A stretch of 64,000 bases of DNA from Usnea hakonensis (lineage: Eukaryota > Ascomycota > Lecanoromycetes > Lecanorales > Parmeliaceae). Both the position numbers and the translations under genes were made by a program. The first letter of the stretch is position 1. Each line of letters starts with the position of its first letter. The notes beneath the pieces are model-generated. The model was not told where the DNA came from. It was given only the letters and a program-made list of their open reading frames with translations, and did not search any database. Location: contig BLJB01000019.1 in NCBI GenBank assembly GCA_013423325.1, positions 1 to 64,000 on the forward strand. Reading direction: 5' to 3'. This document shows, piece after piece, positions 11,198-20,670 of the stretch.

Positions 11198-12891
11198 TCA
11201 AATCATGTCGGCGGTGGGAGCATCCAGAAGCGCCTCCAGCTGAGCTTCTGTCAACGTTGGCTCAGGCGAAGTATTCTCTTCAGCCGCAGCCTTCGCTGAC
11301 GAAGCAGAGCCCGAGTCTTGAATCTGACTGGGAATTTGCTTGAACTTTTCTCCAATTGGAGAACGTCGCGCAGGGACCCTAACCACCGCCTTGGTGGCTC
11401 TTTTCGCCGTCTTGCCCGGACTTTTTTCCTCGATCTTTGTCTCAAGGAACGCCTGCAAGTATTCGGTGCTGACTTGGGTCAAGTCGGCCACCCGAAATTT
11501 CTGGCCCACGATCAGCATAGTACGCTTTGGAAGATCGGACGAGGACGTTACTCACGCTTGGTTTCTTGAGCATCACTCTCAGCTCCTCCCTCAAGACCGG
11601 CTCATACGCAAGCCATCCGGTCCGCTCAAAAGATTTATGCAAAGACTTATCAACCGCCGAGGCGGCAGTAAATTTTCGCGCAATCTTTCGATTGAGCCGA
11701 GCCACCCAGTCATCGGCAGCTTTTGTGACGGCGCGATCATCCTTATGAGGATGGTCGACTTTGTACTGAGCCTCCCATTGAGGTCTATGCAAAGCAGGTG
11801 ACTGCTCAAGATCATCTCTGAAGGGACCGATGCATTGAAGTTGCGGGCAGACAGAGATTTCACTTACCCAGGCGCTGCTACGACAGCCATACTTCACTTT
11901 GGAGAAGATATGGAAACCCTGAAAGTCATGATCAATAAGCATGAGCCAGGGGAGCTGCTGAAGCAAAGGGTCTTTGGATAGCATATGGATCCACTCGCAA
12001 GTGGAATGCCCAGGGTAACCTGCCAAAGTTATCACAATGCAGTTGTTTACTGCAAACCGATCATCCATGAGCAAGCTACTTAAATTTGCATGCTCGGTGA
12101 TAATCACGGCGCGAACACTGCGCTTGGATTGAAACCGAACCTTCAGCTTCTCGACCAGCTGAGGAATGTCTGTTGGGGTACCCTGCCCATGCCTGAACGT
12201 TTTCATTCTGGCGAATTCCGCAGATCTGTTGGTACGATTGCTAGAAATAACGTTGCTAACAATTGTGGCATCAATGAGAATGCCTTCTGGAAGATGGAAC
12301 TTGCCTTTGTCTTCCGACAGGACACCGAGCGCAAGCGGGTGCACCTTGATGGTCAGGGCAAGATCCGTAAGGATCCGTTTGACTTGTTCCATAGTCAATG
12401 AAGTGCTTGGAGACACCTATAGCGCAATTTAGTTGCTGGATGTTACAAATCGGATGCCCTAGCGGCCATGGAACACAATGAAAGGGAAAGAAGCACGGTG
12501 ACTCACTTCGCGATACTGCAGGAGCCGGATCTTGAGCATCTGCTCCTGAGCCTGCATTTCAGCTAGCGAAGCAGCTATCGCATATGCTTGGGTCCAGAAC
12601 TTAACTTTGCTAGCATATGCTTTGTGGCTCTAACATGGGATTAGTCACAAAGGGTTGAAAGGCGGGGCATGTATCAAAATATCTCACCGCATTGTCGCGG
12701 CGCATTACAACGGGATGACCATCTCTCTGAACTAGAGAGTATGCTCCCTTTGCTGAGGACTGACTTAGTCTCAAAGTCGTCCCAGACTTGGTCGGGTCAT
12801 CGAGGTCCGTGAACAGCAGCTCAAGACGATGGATGATGTCCTTTGGCGGAGGTGCATTGCGCCAATCTAAAGACAGATAATCGTCAGACAT
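11198..12891 (-). CDS. Spo11 / DNA topoisomerase VI subunit A-like protein
   Basis: Four exons (12891-12688, 12629-12507, 12416-11556, 11500-11198), all multiples of three, join to 496 residues. Exons 2-3 form the winged-helix part: Tyr107 in the context RLLQYREV matches the DNA-attacking Tyr of Spo11 (RDIYY-type motif), followed by the conserved Lys-Gly (146-147). The Toprim part has Glu217 in VIITEHANL, the GYPG loop and Asp271/Asp273 in LIDHDFQG. Glu-to-Asp spacing (54) is close to that of yeast Spo11. The C-terminus (about 400-496) is a Lys/Ala/Pro-rich tail not typical of Spo11. In the family this fold makes DNA double-strand breaks through a 5'-tyrosyl link. The sequence is divergent enough that this is probably not the meiotic Spo11 itself. 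It is divergent from the AAA gene at 13143. Confidence 0.85.
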
Positions 12892-13142
12892 TGTGAGATG
12901 TTACTTACAGTTTGATACTACGTGATTTCACGTATATATATGTATATAAGTAATTGATAGATGTGGAGACTATTGAAGAGAGCAGAAAGAGAATTGGACG
13001 GCGGGGAAAAGTTCTTTTCCACTACTTTTTAGCTTTGCCGCTAAATTCCAAATTCTGCCACTCGCAGCCAAAGTTGGAAGGGTGGTACACCTACGTGTCT
13101 TTCTACCTCAAAATCACAGCTACGTCTCTGAATCGACGAGCA
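12892..13142. promoter_or_regulatory. Bidirectional promoter, Spo11-like / AAA ATPase genes
   Basis: A 251-bp region between two divergent start codons. It contains a perfect palindrome TACGTGA-TT-TCACGTA at 12919-12934, followed by an A/T stretch with TATATA elements (12934-12950). The palindrome resembles a dimeric bZIP/bHLH-type site. Co-regulation is inferred. Confidence 0.5.
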
Positions 13143-14884
13143 ATGAATTCCGCCGGGAAAAGAAGAGGTGAGCAATCTGACCATGGCAATCAGGCTAAGA
13201 AACCGCTGCGTAGCTTCGAGTCAGACGTGGCAATGCAAGAACTAGTTCCATATGAGATAGTCGAAGACATGACGCTCGTGCTTCCAAGTCAAGCTCTAGA
13301 TTTCAGCGCTGGCTTCTCCAAGCAAAAGTACGCGCGTGACTTGTGGACTATTTTCGCGGAAGACGCGTTCGTTGACCCGAAACTTGCTAAGATGCACAGA
13401 GCATGGTTCGAGGCAGGTCATTCAGCTACCTGAGCTCGTTACTTGACTGAGTGTAACCTAGGTCCGAAAGCCTGATGTTGTAGAACTCTGGGAGTCCAGG
13501 TACCCGTCTAATGTAGCTGCGGGGCTCAGCAACCAGGGCTCTAACAGATCCGGCGTGCTGAGGTCTGTCCGGACGCTTGAGCTGGTCTTGGATCGAGTCT
13601 CGGGGAACCAGCTGCCAGCACTACACAAAAGCTTGTCGAGGCTACACCTCGACTACATCATGCTCATGTGTATCTTGTGTAAGATCGCGCAAGCTGCCTG
13701 ATTCTACAAACACTAATAATTTTCAGGCGCACGTTCAAATTATCTGGACACTGCAAGTCAGTATTTTCCAAGCTACGAAGAACAGTTTGACAAGCATGTG
13801 CAGTTGTTGCGAACTTCGGCGACCACCCTTGAAGAGTAGGCTCACCTTTCAAACACTTGCGCCTCTGCTAAGTTGTGATTACAGAAATACATCAGGTCCC
13901 ACGTCCAACGCTCCAGAACTCTCATGGATACCTGATGAGACAAAGTCGATGATCGAAGGGCTTGTCATTGACCCCAAGACGGTCACAAGCTTAGATAAGA
14001 TAGCTGGATGCCAAGCCGCAAAGGCCGCCATAGAGGCTGCTGCGTACATTTTATCGCAATGGCCGCATCTACTCCACAAGGGTTACGGCTGTAAGAATAT
14101 CTTGTTCCATGGGTCGCCGGGTACCGGCAAATCAACCCTGGCGTTGGCACTTGCGGCGGAGAGCAAGCTGCCCGTCTATAACGTAAGCAGTAGCCATCTC
14201 ATTGACAAGTGGGTAGGTAGCTCGGAGAAAAATGCCAGAGCTTTGTTCGAGATTGCGGCCTCCAAAGCTCCTTCGGTAATCGTCTTTGACGAGGCCGACG
14301 CGATCTGCGGATCTCGAAGACAAGGTAGCAATGATGGAGCTCAACGCATGATCAATGAGCTACTAGCTTGCATGACAAAGTATCCCCATGTTGTTGTGAT
14401 AGGCACAACGAACCTGCCATGGACACTTGACGTTGGCTTTGTTCGTCGCTTTGCAAAAGCCATTCATATGGCATTGCCTTCTGAGACTGAGCGACGTGAG
14501 ATCTTCTACATAGCACTAGACAGATTTCCGCATAGTCTTTCGCCAGAGCATGTCACTCAAGCTGCGAGCGAATCCGGCGGTTTCACTGCCGATGCAATTC
14601 AGCGCTGTGTTGAGTCGGCAGCGGAACTCATGGCAATGAAGCTTCGTAGTGTTACACACTTTCAAAAGATCGAATTCCACGGGCAAGAGTGCTATTCTCC
14701 TTGCTATAAAGGAGGCATCCCTGCCGAGACTGTTCCGGGACGCCACTTGGTCATTCCCGAACCTTTCAGCCCGCAAGATCTTTTCGCTGCGATCCAAGAG
14801 ATGACCAGTGAACTTGAGCTTATGGGACGAGAGGAAGAGAAGCATGTCAGATGGAGTAAATCCAAATTTGTAGAGACCAATTGA
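13143..14884 (+). CDS. Vps4/katanin-type (meiotic clade) AAA ATPase
   Basis: Proposed exons 13143-13412, 13462-13669, 13727-13835 and 13885-14884 join to 528 residues. The N-terminal 195 residues are novel. The AAA core has Walker A GSPGTGKS (about 272-279), Walker B VIVFDEAD (Asp331, Glu332), a pore-loop-like KWVGSSE, the GTTNLPWTLD sensor segment and arginine fingers in VRRF, as in Vps4/spastin/katanin. The first intron needs a GC donor (GCAGGT at 13413) to keep frame; with a GT donor the frame stops, so either a GC-AG intron or a frameshift exists there. The family uses ATP to thread or disassemble protein polymers. It probably works with the divergently transcribed Spo11-like protein (inference). 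It is not a standard Vps4: MIT and C-terminal Vps4 regions are not recognisable. Confidence 0.85.
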
Positions 14885-15968
14885 GTCTCAATGCAGCCTA
14901 TCCCTGCGCTGTCTTCATAAAGTCACGCAGAGAATGAGTCGCTGTTTCATGTCTCCACTTCGACTTTGCCTTGATCAAGTCAGTGGAATGATCAATCATG
15001 TTTTTCTTTACATAGAGATGTTGTAAACTTACACACCTAATACAATTCAAGTAACATTATTCATCCTGTAAAAAGCAAAAGAAGTAGCAGCGATTATGAA
15101 AGCGTTGTCGGGCATTGATCTGTAGCTGCCAGAGACAAGGCTTGTGCCTATTATTTGTAATATATTATATAATAAGGCCTTTCACAGCGGGGCTTAGCCA
15201 ACGGTTAAGGTCACAAGATTAACTTCGCGTGCGGACGATCAACACGTCCAGCCCCATCCCTATTTCTATTTTTGCCGCTTCTGTCACAGCTTCATGGTTC
15301 GATACTTACCGCTGTAGGTGACTGAACATTTATTTTTGGTATTGTCGATCTACCATCAATTCAATTGTGACACGGAGGTCTAAAGCAGATGCGATTTAGT
15401 CCAGCTGCCGTAAGGTGAACAGCTCCGTAACACACCTGTGAAGCTTGGAGTGGAACTGGCAACGTAAATTTGTGTATGATGCGTAATCTCAACACACGAA
15501 TGATACGTGCTTGGCATTGGTCTCGGCAGAGGTCTCACACGCCACTTAAGTAGTTATCTCTATACAGCTAGACCATCAATCTTACATCTATATATGATTT
15601 CAACAAAGTTGTGGCGACAAAACGCCCCATCGCGACTCTTGTTTGAACCATCAGTCTTTAAATACGCAAATGCTCTTGCCCGAAACCTACAAAATCGTAA
15701 GCGCAAGATGCTGGCGTTCCTTCTGGGCTGGTAGACCAGCACCTAAACTACCTTGGATTTTCATATACAAGAATTGCTACTGTCACTGGAGTCTTCATGT
15801 TACAGAGTACGCTAAAAATCTGCTTAGCTATCTTTGCGACCGCTAAGCTACAAGCACGCGCTATCGAGGGAGCGTTGCCCATGCTAATATATTGATTATG
15901 AACAGAAAAGAAAGGAAAAGGCTGCAGTCAAGATTTCAAGCTCGCGGGAGTTCCTTTTCAGGCTTCTC
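14885..15968. other. Gene-free stretch between convergent genes
   Basis: It contains 3' flanks of two convergent genes and an A/T-rich run at about 15150-15175. Short open frames at 15507-15846 have no domain and overlap in several frames. No RNA gene was seen. Confidence 0.45.
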
Positions 15969-17228
15969 CTACTCGTCTGACTTCTTCGCTGCCTTGGTCG
16001 CGGATCTCGTCTTGGGCGCATTGGCCACAGACGCTTTCGCAGGCTTCTTTTTAGAAGGCCTGCTTTTCTTCCCGCCCGCGACGCTCGGCTTCTTTGCTTC
16101 CTTCTTTTCGAAGTCTGCAATGGATTCGGCAGAGACGTCACCAATTGGCTGCCAGCTTGGCTTGTGCTTACCGGCCCATTGAACCTTGTACTGCACCTCG
16201 CCATCAACGGTCCGCTTCTCAAGGAGTCCCTCGATTGGCCACTCTTCAGCAGATCCTTCGGACTCTTGATCAGACTCAAGCTCAGGCTCAAGCTCCGACT
16301 CAAGCTCCGACTCCTCTGCTGCCTTTGATCGCTGCTGGACGCGCTGCAGCCTTCTTTGCTTGCCAGGAAGCTTCTTGGCGGCCTTTTTGCCCTTTGCAGC
16401 TCTGGGAGGCTGCACCCTCGTCGGCACATCTTCTTGAGGCTTATCATTAGGGAATTTCCCCTCCAATGCCTCTTGAAATTCTTTACTGGCAAGATTGCCA
16501 GTAAAGCGCCAAGTGTAGCCGCCTGAAAAAGTTTGCGTGAAGACGCCATCGCGGAATTCAGCTTTGGGTCCAGTAGCAGACTCCTTTACATCAGGCTTTA
16601 CATCGTAGTTACGATAGCTGAACCAATCTGAAGGCATTGCATTCGTGACTGATTCCAATCTTCGAAGCATTCTCTTCGCCTTTAGCAGCACTGACTCCTT
16701 CAGTGACTTCTCTAGGTGTATCACCCAGCATTGACCACTGGCATATTCAGCCCTTCTGCTCGACTTGCGCTGCTTAGGATTTCTGGGATGCTCCCGAATC
16801 TCTATGCTTACGTCAACGTCGTAGAGACGCAGACCGACGCGATCATCCTCGCTTGGGATTTCAACTTTGTGAAGTACCCGAGGATATGGGTCTTGATGGC
16901 TGCTTGCGAGTTCCACAGAGATTGTCAGCTCGTCCGTGCTGCCACTACATAAGATTGTACAACGGGTTTTGGGGTGGGGGCTTTCCTCTTCTGGGAAGAC
17001 GGTCTTGAGACCTCTGCCACCATCATACTCAGCCAAAGCACACATTTCGACCTTGCTGACTCCAGCTTGCCAGTCATTGGGCATGGGAGCTTCTTTCAGA
17101 ATTTGATCCACTGCAGCTCGCGTTCTCTTCTTAATCAGGCGTTCTGGCAGAGGAACACCGCGCATTGGTTGCAATCCTGAAGAAGTCAGCCTTCCCTTAG
17201 ACGGGGCTTTCTCACCAGTTTGAGACAT
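15969..17228 (-). CDS. Chromodomain protein with novel N-terminal region
   Basis: A single exon of 419 residues. Residues about 330-375 form a chromodomain: it starts WPIEGLLEKR, continues with VQYKVQWAG and ends SWQPIGDVS. Aromatic candidates for the methyl-lysine cage are Trp330, Trp351 and Trp359. An acidic Glu/Ser stretch (302-328) precedes it, and a Lys/Ala/Pro-rich H1-like tail (375-419) follows. The N-terminal 260 residues are globular in composition with no family I recognise. Family role: reading methylated histone H3. No integrase or helicase domain is attached, which argues against a chromoviral fragment. It is the last gene of the unusual six-gene locus. Confidence 0.85.
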   Translation of the reverse strand: MSQTGEKAPSKGRLTSSGLQPMRGVPLPERLIKKRTRAAVDQILKEAPMPNDWQAGVSKVEMCALAEYDGGRGLKTVFPEEESPHPKTRCTILCSGSTDELTISVELASSHQDPYPRVLHKVEIPSEDDRVGLRLYDVDVSIEIREHPRNPKQRKSSRRAEYASGQCWVIHLEKSLKESVLLKAKRMLRRLESVTNAMPSDWFSYRNYDVKPDVKESATGPKAEFRDGVFTQTFSGGYTWRFTGNLASKEFQEALEGKFPNDKPQEDVPTRVQPPRAAKGKKAAKKLPGKQRRLQRVQQRSKAAEESELESELEPELESDQESEGSAEEWPIEGLLEKRTVDGEVQYKVQWAGKHKPSWQPIGDVSAESIADFEKKEAKKPSVAGGKKSRPSKKKPAKASVANAPKTRSATKAAKKSDE

Positions 17229-17446
17229 TTAATGTATTTTAGGTGTGTTGAAATGTTTTATTAACCTTGTACGGTTGATTGATTGATTAATTGCTTGATT
17301 CTTGATGATGTTGGGAATTTCAAAGCTCTAAGAAATGGCGAGAGGGAAAATGGAAAATAGTGCGGGATGCGTGCCAAGAGCCACGCCGGAAGAGGAACTT
17401 CCCGGTAGATCCCGATGCTTAGCTCAAGGTACCTCACGCTAATTTT

Positions 17447-17564
17447 ATTTTCTATGACGTTAATTGGGACCGCATCGGTTATAAGAAGGAACTGTTGGGG
17501 GAAATTGCCGAAGTGACAGGCATTGGCATGCAGTATTTGAACGACATGCGGGAAGCCAGTGTCC
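17447..17564 (+). pseudogene. Fragment of a HET-domain gene
   Basis: About 118 bp match the HET gene at 25166-26356 (positions about 25594-25711) with 11 mismatches by eye. The frame is still open and encodes IFYDVNWDRIGYKKELL-type HET sequence. Several differences are silent, so the fragment more likely derives from another HET paralogue than from decay of this one. The match stops sharply at both ends, just before the TIR element. Confidence 0.8.
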
Positions 17565-17599
17565 ATGGACTGACACAAGGCTCTGCAAGGCCTCGGCGC

Positions 17600-18243
17600 C
17601 GGGATGTCTTGGGAGCGCACACTCCGGCCGCACCGCACACTTCGGATTAATGATGACCCGGCNNNNNNNNNNNNNNNNNNNNNNNNNNNNNNNNNNNNNN
17701 NNNNNNNNNNNNNNNNNNNNNNNNNNNNNNNNNNNNNNNNNNNNNNNNNNNNNNNNNNNNNNNNNNNNNNNNNNNNNNNNNNNNNNNNNNNNNNNNNNNN
17801 NNNNNNNNNNNNNNNNNNNNNNNNNNNNNNNNNNNNNNNNNNNNNNNNNNNNNNNNNNNNNNNNNNNNNNNNNNNNNNNNNNNNNNNNNNNNNNNNNNNN
17901 NNNNNNNNNNNNNNNNNNNNNNNNNNNNNNNNNNNNNNNNNNNNNNNNNNNNNNNNNNNNNNNNNNNNNNNNNNNNNNNNNNNNNNNNNNNNNNNNNNNN
18001 NNNNNNNNNNNNNNNNNNNNNNNNNNNNNNNNNNNNNNNNNNNNNNNNNNNNNNNNNNNNNNNNNNNNNNNNNNNNNNNNNNNNNNNNNNNNNNNNNNNN
18101 NNNNNNNNNNNNNNNNNNNNNNNNNNNNNNNNNNNNNNNNNNNNNNNNNNNNNNNNNNNNNNNNNNNNNNNNNNNNNNNNGCCGGATTATCATTTACCCG
18201 AAGTGTGCGGTGCGGCCGGAGTGTGCGCTCCCAAGACATCCCG
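17600..18243. mobile_element. TIR element with 9-bp target duplication (Mutator-like?), interior unsequenced
   Basis: The left end starts CGGGATGTCTTGGGAGCGCA at 17600 and the right end is its inverse, ending at 18243. The terminal inverted repeats are perfect for 46 bp and then continue to about 63 bp with a few mismatches. Both ends are flanked by CCTCGGCGC (17591-17599 and 18244-18252), a 9-bp target-site duplication. Everything inside the repeats is an N run (17663-18180), so the real size and content are unknown. A 9-bp duplication with long TIRs is typical of Mutator-like elements, but other families cannot be excluded. Confidence 0.75.
17663..18180. other. Assembly gap (N run)
   Basis: 518 N characters. 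The gap lies exactly between two inverted repeats, where short-read assembly usually fails. Open frames that span it are artefacts. Confidence 0.98.
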
Positions 18244-18524
18244 CCTCGGCGCGCATTGCCTGCGGCTCGTACGCATCGATTCTGCGGAATAGCCTTGCAC
18301 CAAAAGTTGAACGCCGAAGGATGTTCATTGGTTACTAGGTATGTATCAGCTACATACCACTGCGCCACGGAAAAACAAGTTCTATCTGAATAAGTTCCTT
18401 TCACCTTACTCTATTAACTCATCGCATTAAAATACGTAAGAGAACCACGTAACATCACCAACATCGTCAAAACCGGCTGAAACACCTCAATTCAATTCAG
18501 TTTCACAAAAAAATCCCTGGCGAG

Positions 18525-20415
18525 ATGGCTACACCAACAATCACCGATCTTCCCCAACAATATCAACATACCATCTCGGCGCATAGTCCCGCAATGACGG
18601 GATGGTACGCCAACGTCAGCAGCCAAAGGCGAGCAACGAAGGCCGTACCACCATGTGTGTGCATCCGAAAAGCTGACAACTTGCCCAATACAGCTCCCAA
18701 AACCTCCTCAAATCGGCATTTCTTAAAGCCAAGGAGATTATTATCGCGGACGGAGAAGATGCACGTCTGGATCAAGATACCCGACGGCTCTTTGAAGTCG
18801 AAAGCACGATTGATATTGGAACATCAATGCTTGACGTCCAGCAAGACTTGCTGCGCGCGGCGCAAGACACTTATCACGGCTCTAGCGCACAAAAGTGTAA
18901 AGCTAGGAAATGGCTATTCGCGCTTTCGGAGCGGGTTACGTACTACGGCCAGATTTTTGACGTACTGGTTTAGCATCACCCCGAGTACGTTTCGTTGGCA
19001 TGGGGGACTTTTAAGTTTGTCTTTACGGTGAGTTTCGGACATGGAATAAAACGGGGTCTATGCTTTGAAGGAAGCAACAGCGTTGCTGAGTTGATGCTTG
19101 CCAGGCAATACTCAACCATCAAGAAATGGTCAAGAAACTCGCCAAAGGGCTTTGCCAAATCGCCGATATCCTGCCGCGTGCAAATCTCACTCTGATACTT
19201 TATCCCACGACAATAATGCAAGACGCACTTGCGCGGCTCTATGCGAGTATTGTGCAATTCATGTCCAAGGCCATCCTTTGGTACAGGCAGGGAAAGCTGA
19301 AACATTCCATTACTTCCATATTCAACCCTTGGGCGCTCTCATTTCAAGAAACGATGGAATCCATCAGGGACGACTCAATCCGCTTAGACAGACTGTCGAG
19401 CATGGCTGCAAAAGCAGAGCTCAGAGACACCCATGTCGAGGTCATTGAGATTCGGAAGAACTGGGTAGATACAAATTCTGAACTCGGGATGATGCGTCAA
19501 GAGAACCAGAGATTGGCCGACTTTATAAAGACTGGGATGAGCCGTCTCGACAATGCAATCATGTGTGAGTATTCCCCCCGTCATCTTCGCGAGTCACGCG
19601 CTGAAAATCTCTCACCGATAGCTATGCACAAAGAATTACGCTTCGATTTCCGAGGCCAGATGGAAATACTTTGCTCGATACAGCTGAATCAAATACTCTC
19701 ATTATCATTCCTCGAGAAGCTCCCCACATCCGGCGAAAGTCTAGAGTATTGCCAATCCATCAGGCGCAGAAGTCGGCACCGGATGACGCTGCCACTTCCG
19801 GACGTATCGCGGTTGACTGACTGGGCATCAGAACCAACCAAACCCTTGCTGGTATTACAAGGAAGTTCGTCTATAGTCTCTAAAGCCTTCATGATAGACC
19901 TTATAGACCTTGTGCGTGACGCGAAGATGACTATTCTTTGGGCCCTGAGATATGCGAACTACTGTGACTCACCAACGACCAGTATAGACATTCTAAGGAT
20001 GTTGGTCCTGCAAGCAATGCAGATGAATCCTCAAGCCATGGCGCATGGCTCCCATCCGATCACAATGGCTTGTATACGGGAAGCTGCTTCGACGTCGGAT
20101 TGGCTGGATCTACTTGCGCGGGCTCTGCAAGGCATTCCTCGCATCTTCATCGCCCTCGACTCTGGTTTGCTCGAACATGCCACTGCAAGTGATACACATC
20201 AGGGCACAGAGCTTGTCGAGGCATTGCAGTTAAGGCTGTCAACGTCCATTAAAGTCATCGCATCAGCGTCAAACCTTGATAGGGCGTACGTGGTTGATCG
20301 ACATACCAACGGAAAATGCATCAGTCTCCAGATAGATGGTTCACCCAACGTACCAGGCAAGCAATGGAGGAAGAACCGGCATAGAAAGCGCTCGCAACTC
20401 AAGCTTGAACGTTGA
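18525..20415 (+). pseudogene. DUF7708-type protein of fungal NLR-associated family, one in-frame stop
   Basis: The reading frame runs from about 18690 to 19027 and, after an intron (19028-19104), on to 20415. A second probable intron is 19564-19621. It encodes the DUF7708 signature: WLFALSERVTYYGQIFDVLV, then HHPEYVSLAWGTFKFVFT, then LAKGLCQIADILPRANLTLI. Between the first two blocks, TAG at 18971-18973 stands where relatives have CAG (Gln), a single C-to-T change. The start near 18525 (MATPTITDLP) is in a different frame, so a further intron or frameshift lies around 18640-18690. The C-terminal part (19620-20415) is open throughout. The family is common in fungal NLR-like and HET gene neighbourhoods; its biochemical role is unknown. 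A sequencing error at 18971 cannot be excluded. Confidence 0.75.
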
Positions 20416-20670
20416 TTTGTCACAGAAAAGGCACTGTAGGTTTCATTCGATACCAGCATGAACTCGACGTTTCCTCGTTTGTATAAATGAACAAGTATGA
20501 GATCCCGCGGTCTTCATCGTGTAGATTATAAATTCAAAGGTGGTATTCGGATCAACGCATAGACAAAATCGACGCAACACCGAATGCTATCATACGTACG
20601 GTCTCTTTCCCTTATAATCTAAAAGTGAAGGTCTTCGGAAGCGATCACCATCGAAATCTCTTTCTCAAGA

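Noticed and set aside
3744..17228. Possibility that the six-gene block is a Starship, Polinton or Helitron
   Set aside because: No DUF3435 tyrosine recombinase, DNA polymerase B, integrase or Rep-helicase is visible in the block.
17261..18404. Open frames of about 250-310 codons spanning the N run
   Set aside because: They exist only because N was read as open; flanks are inverted repeats of a transposon.
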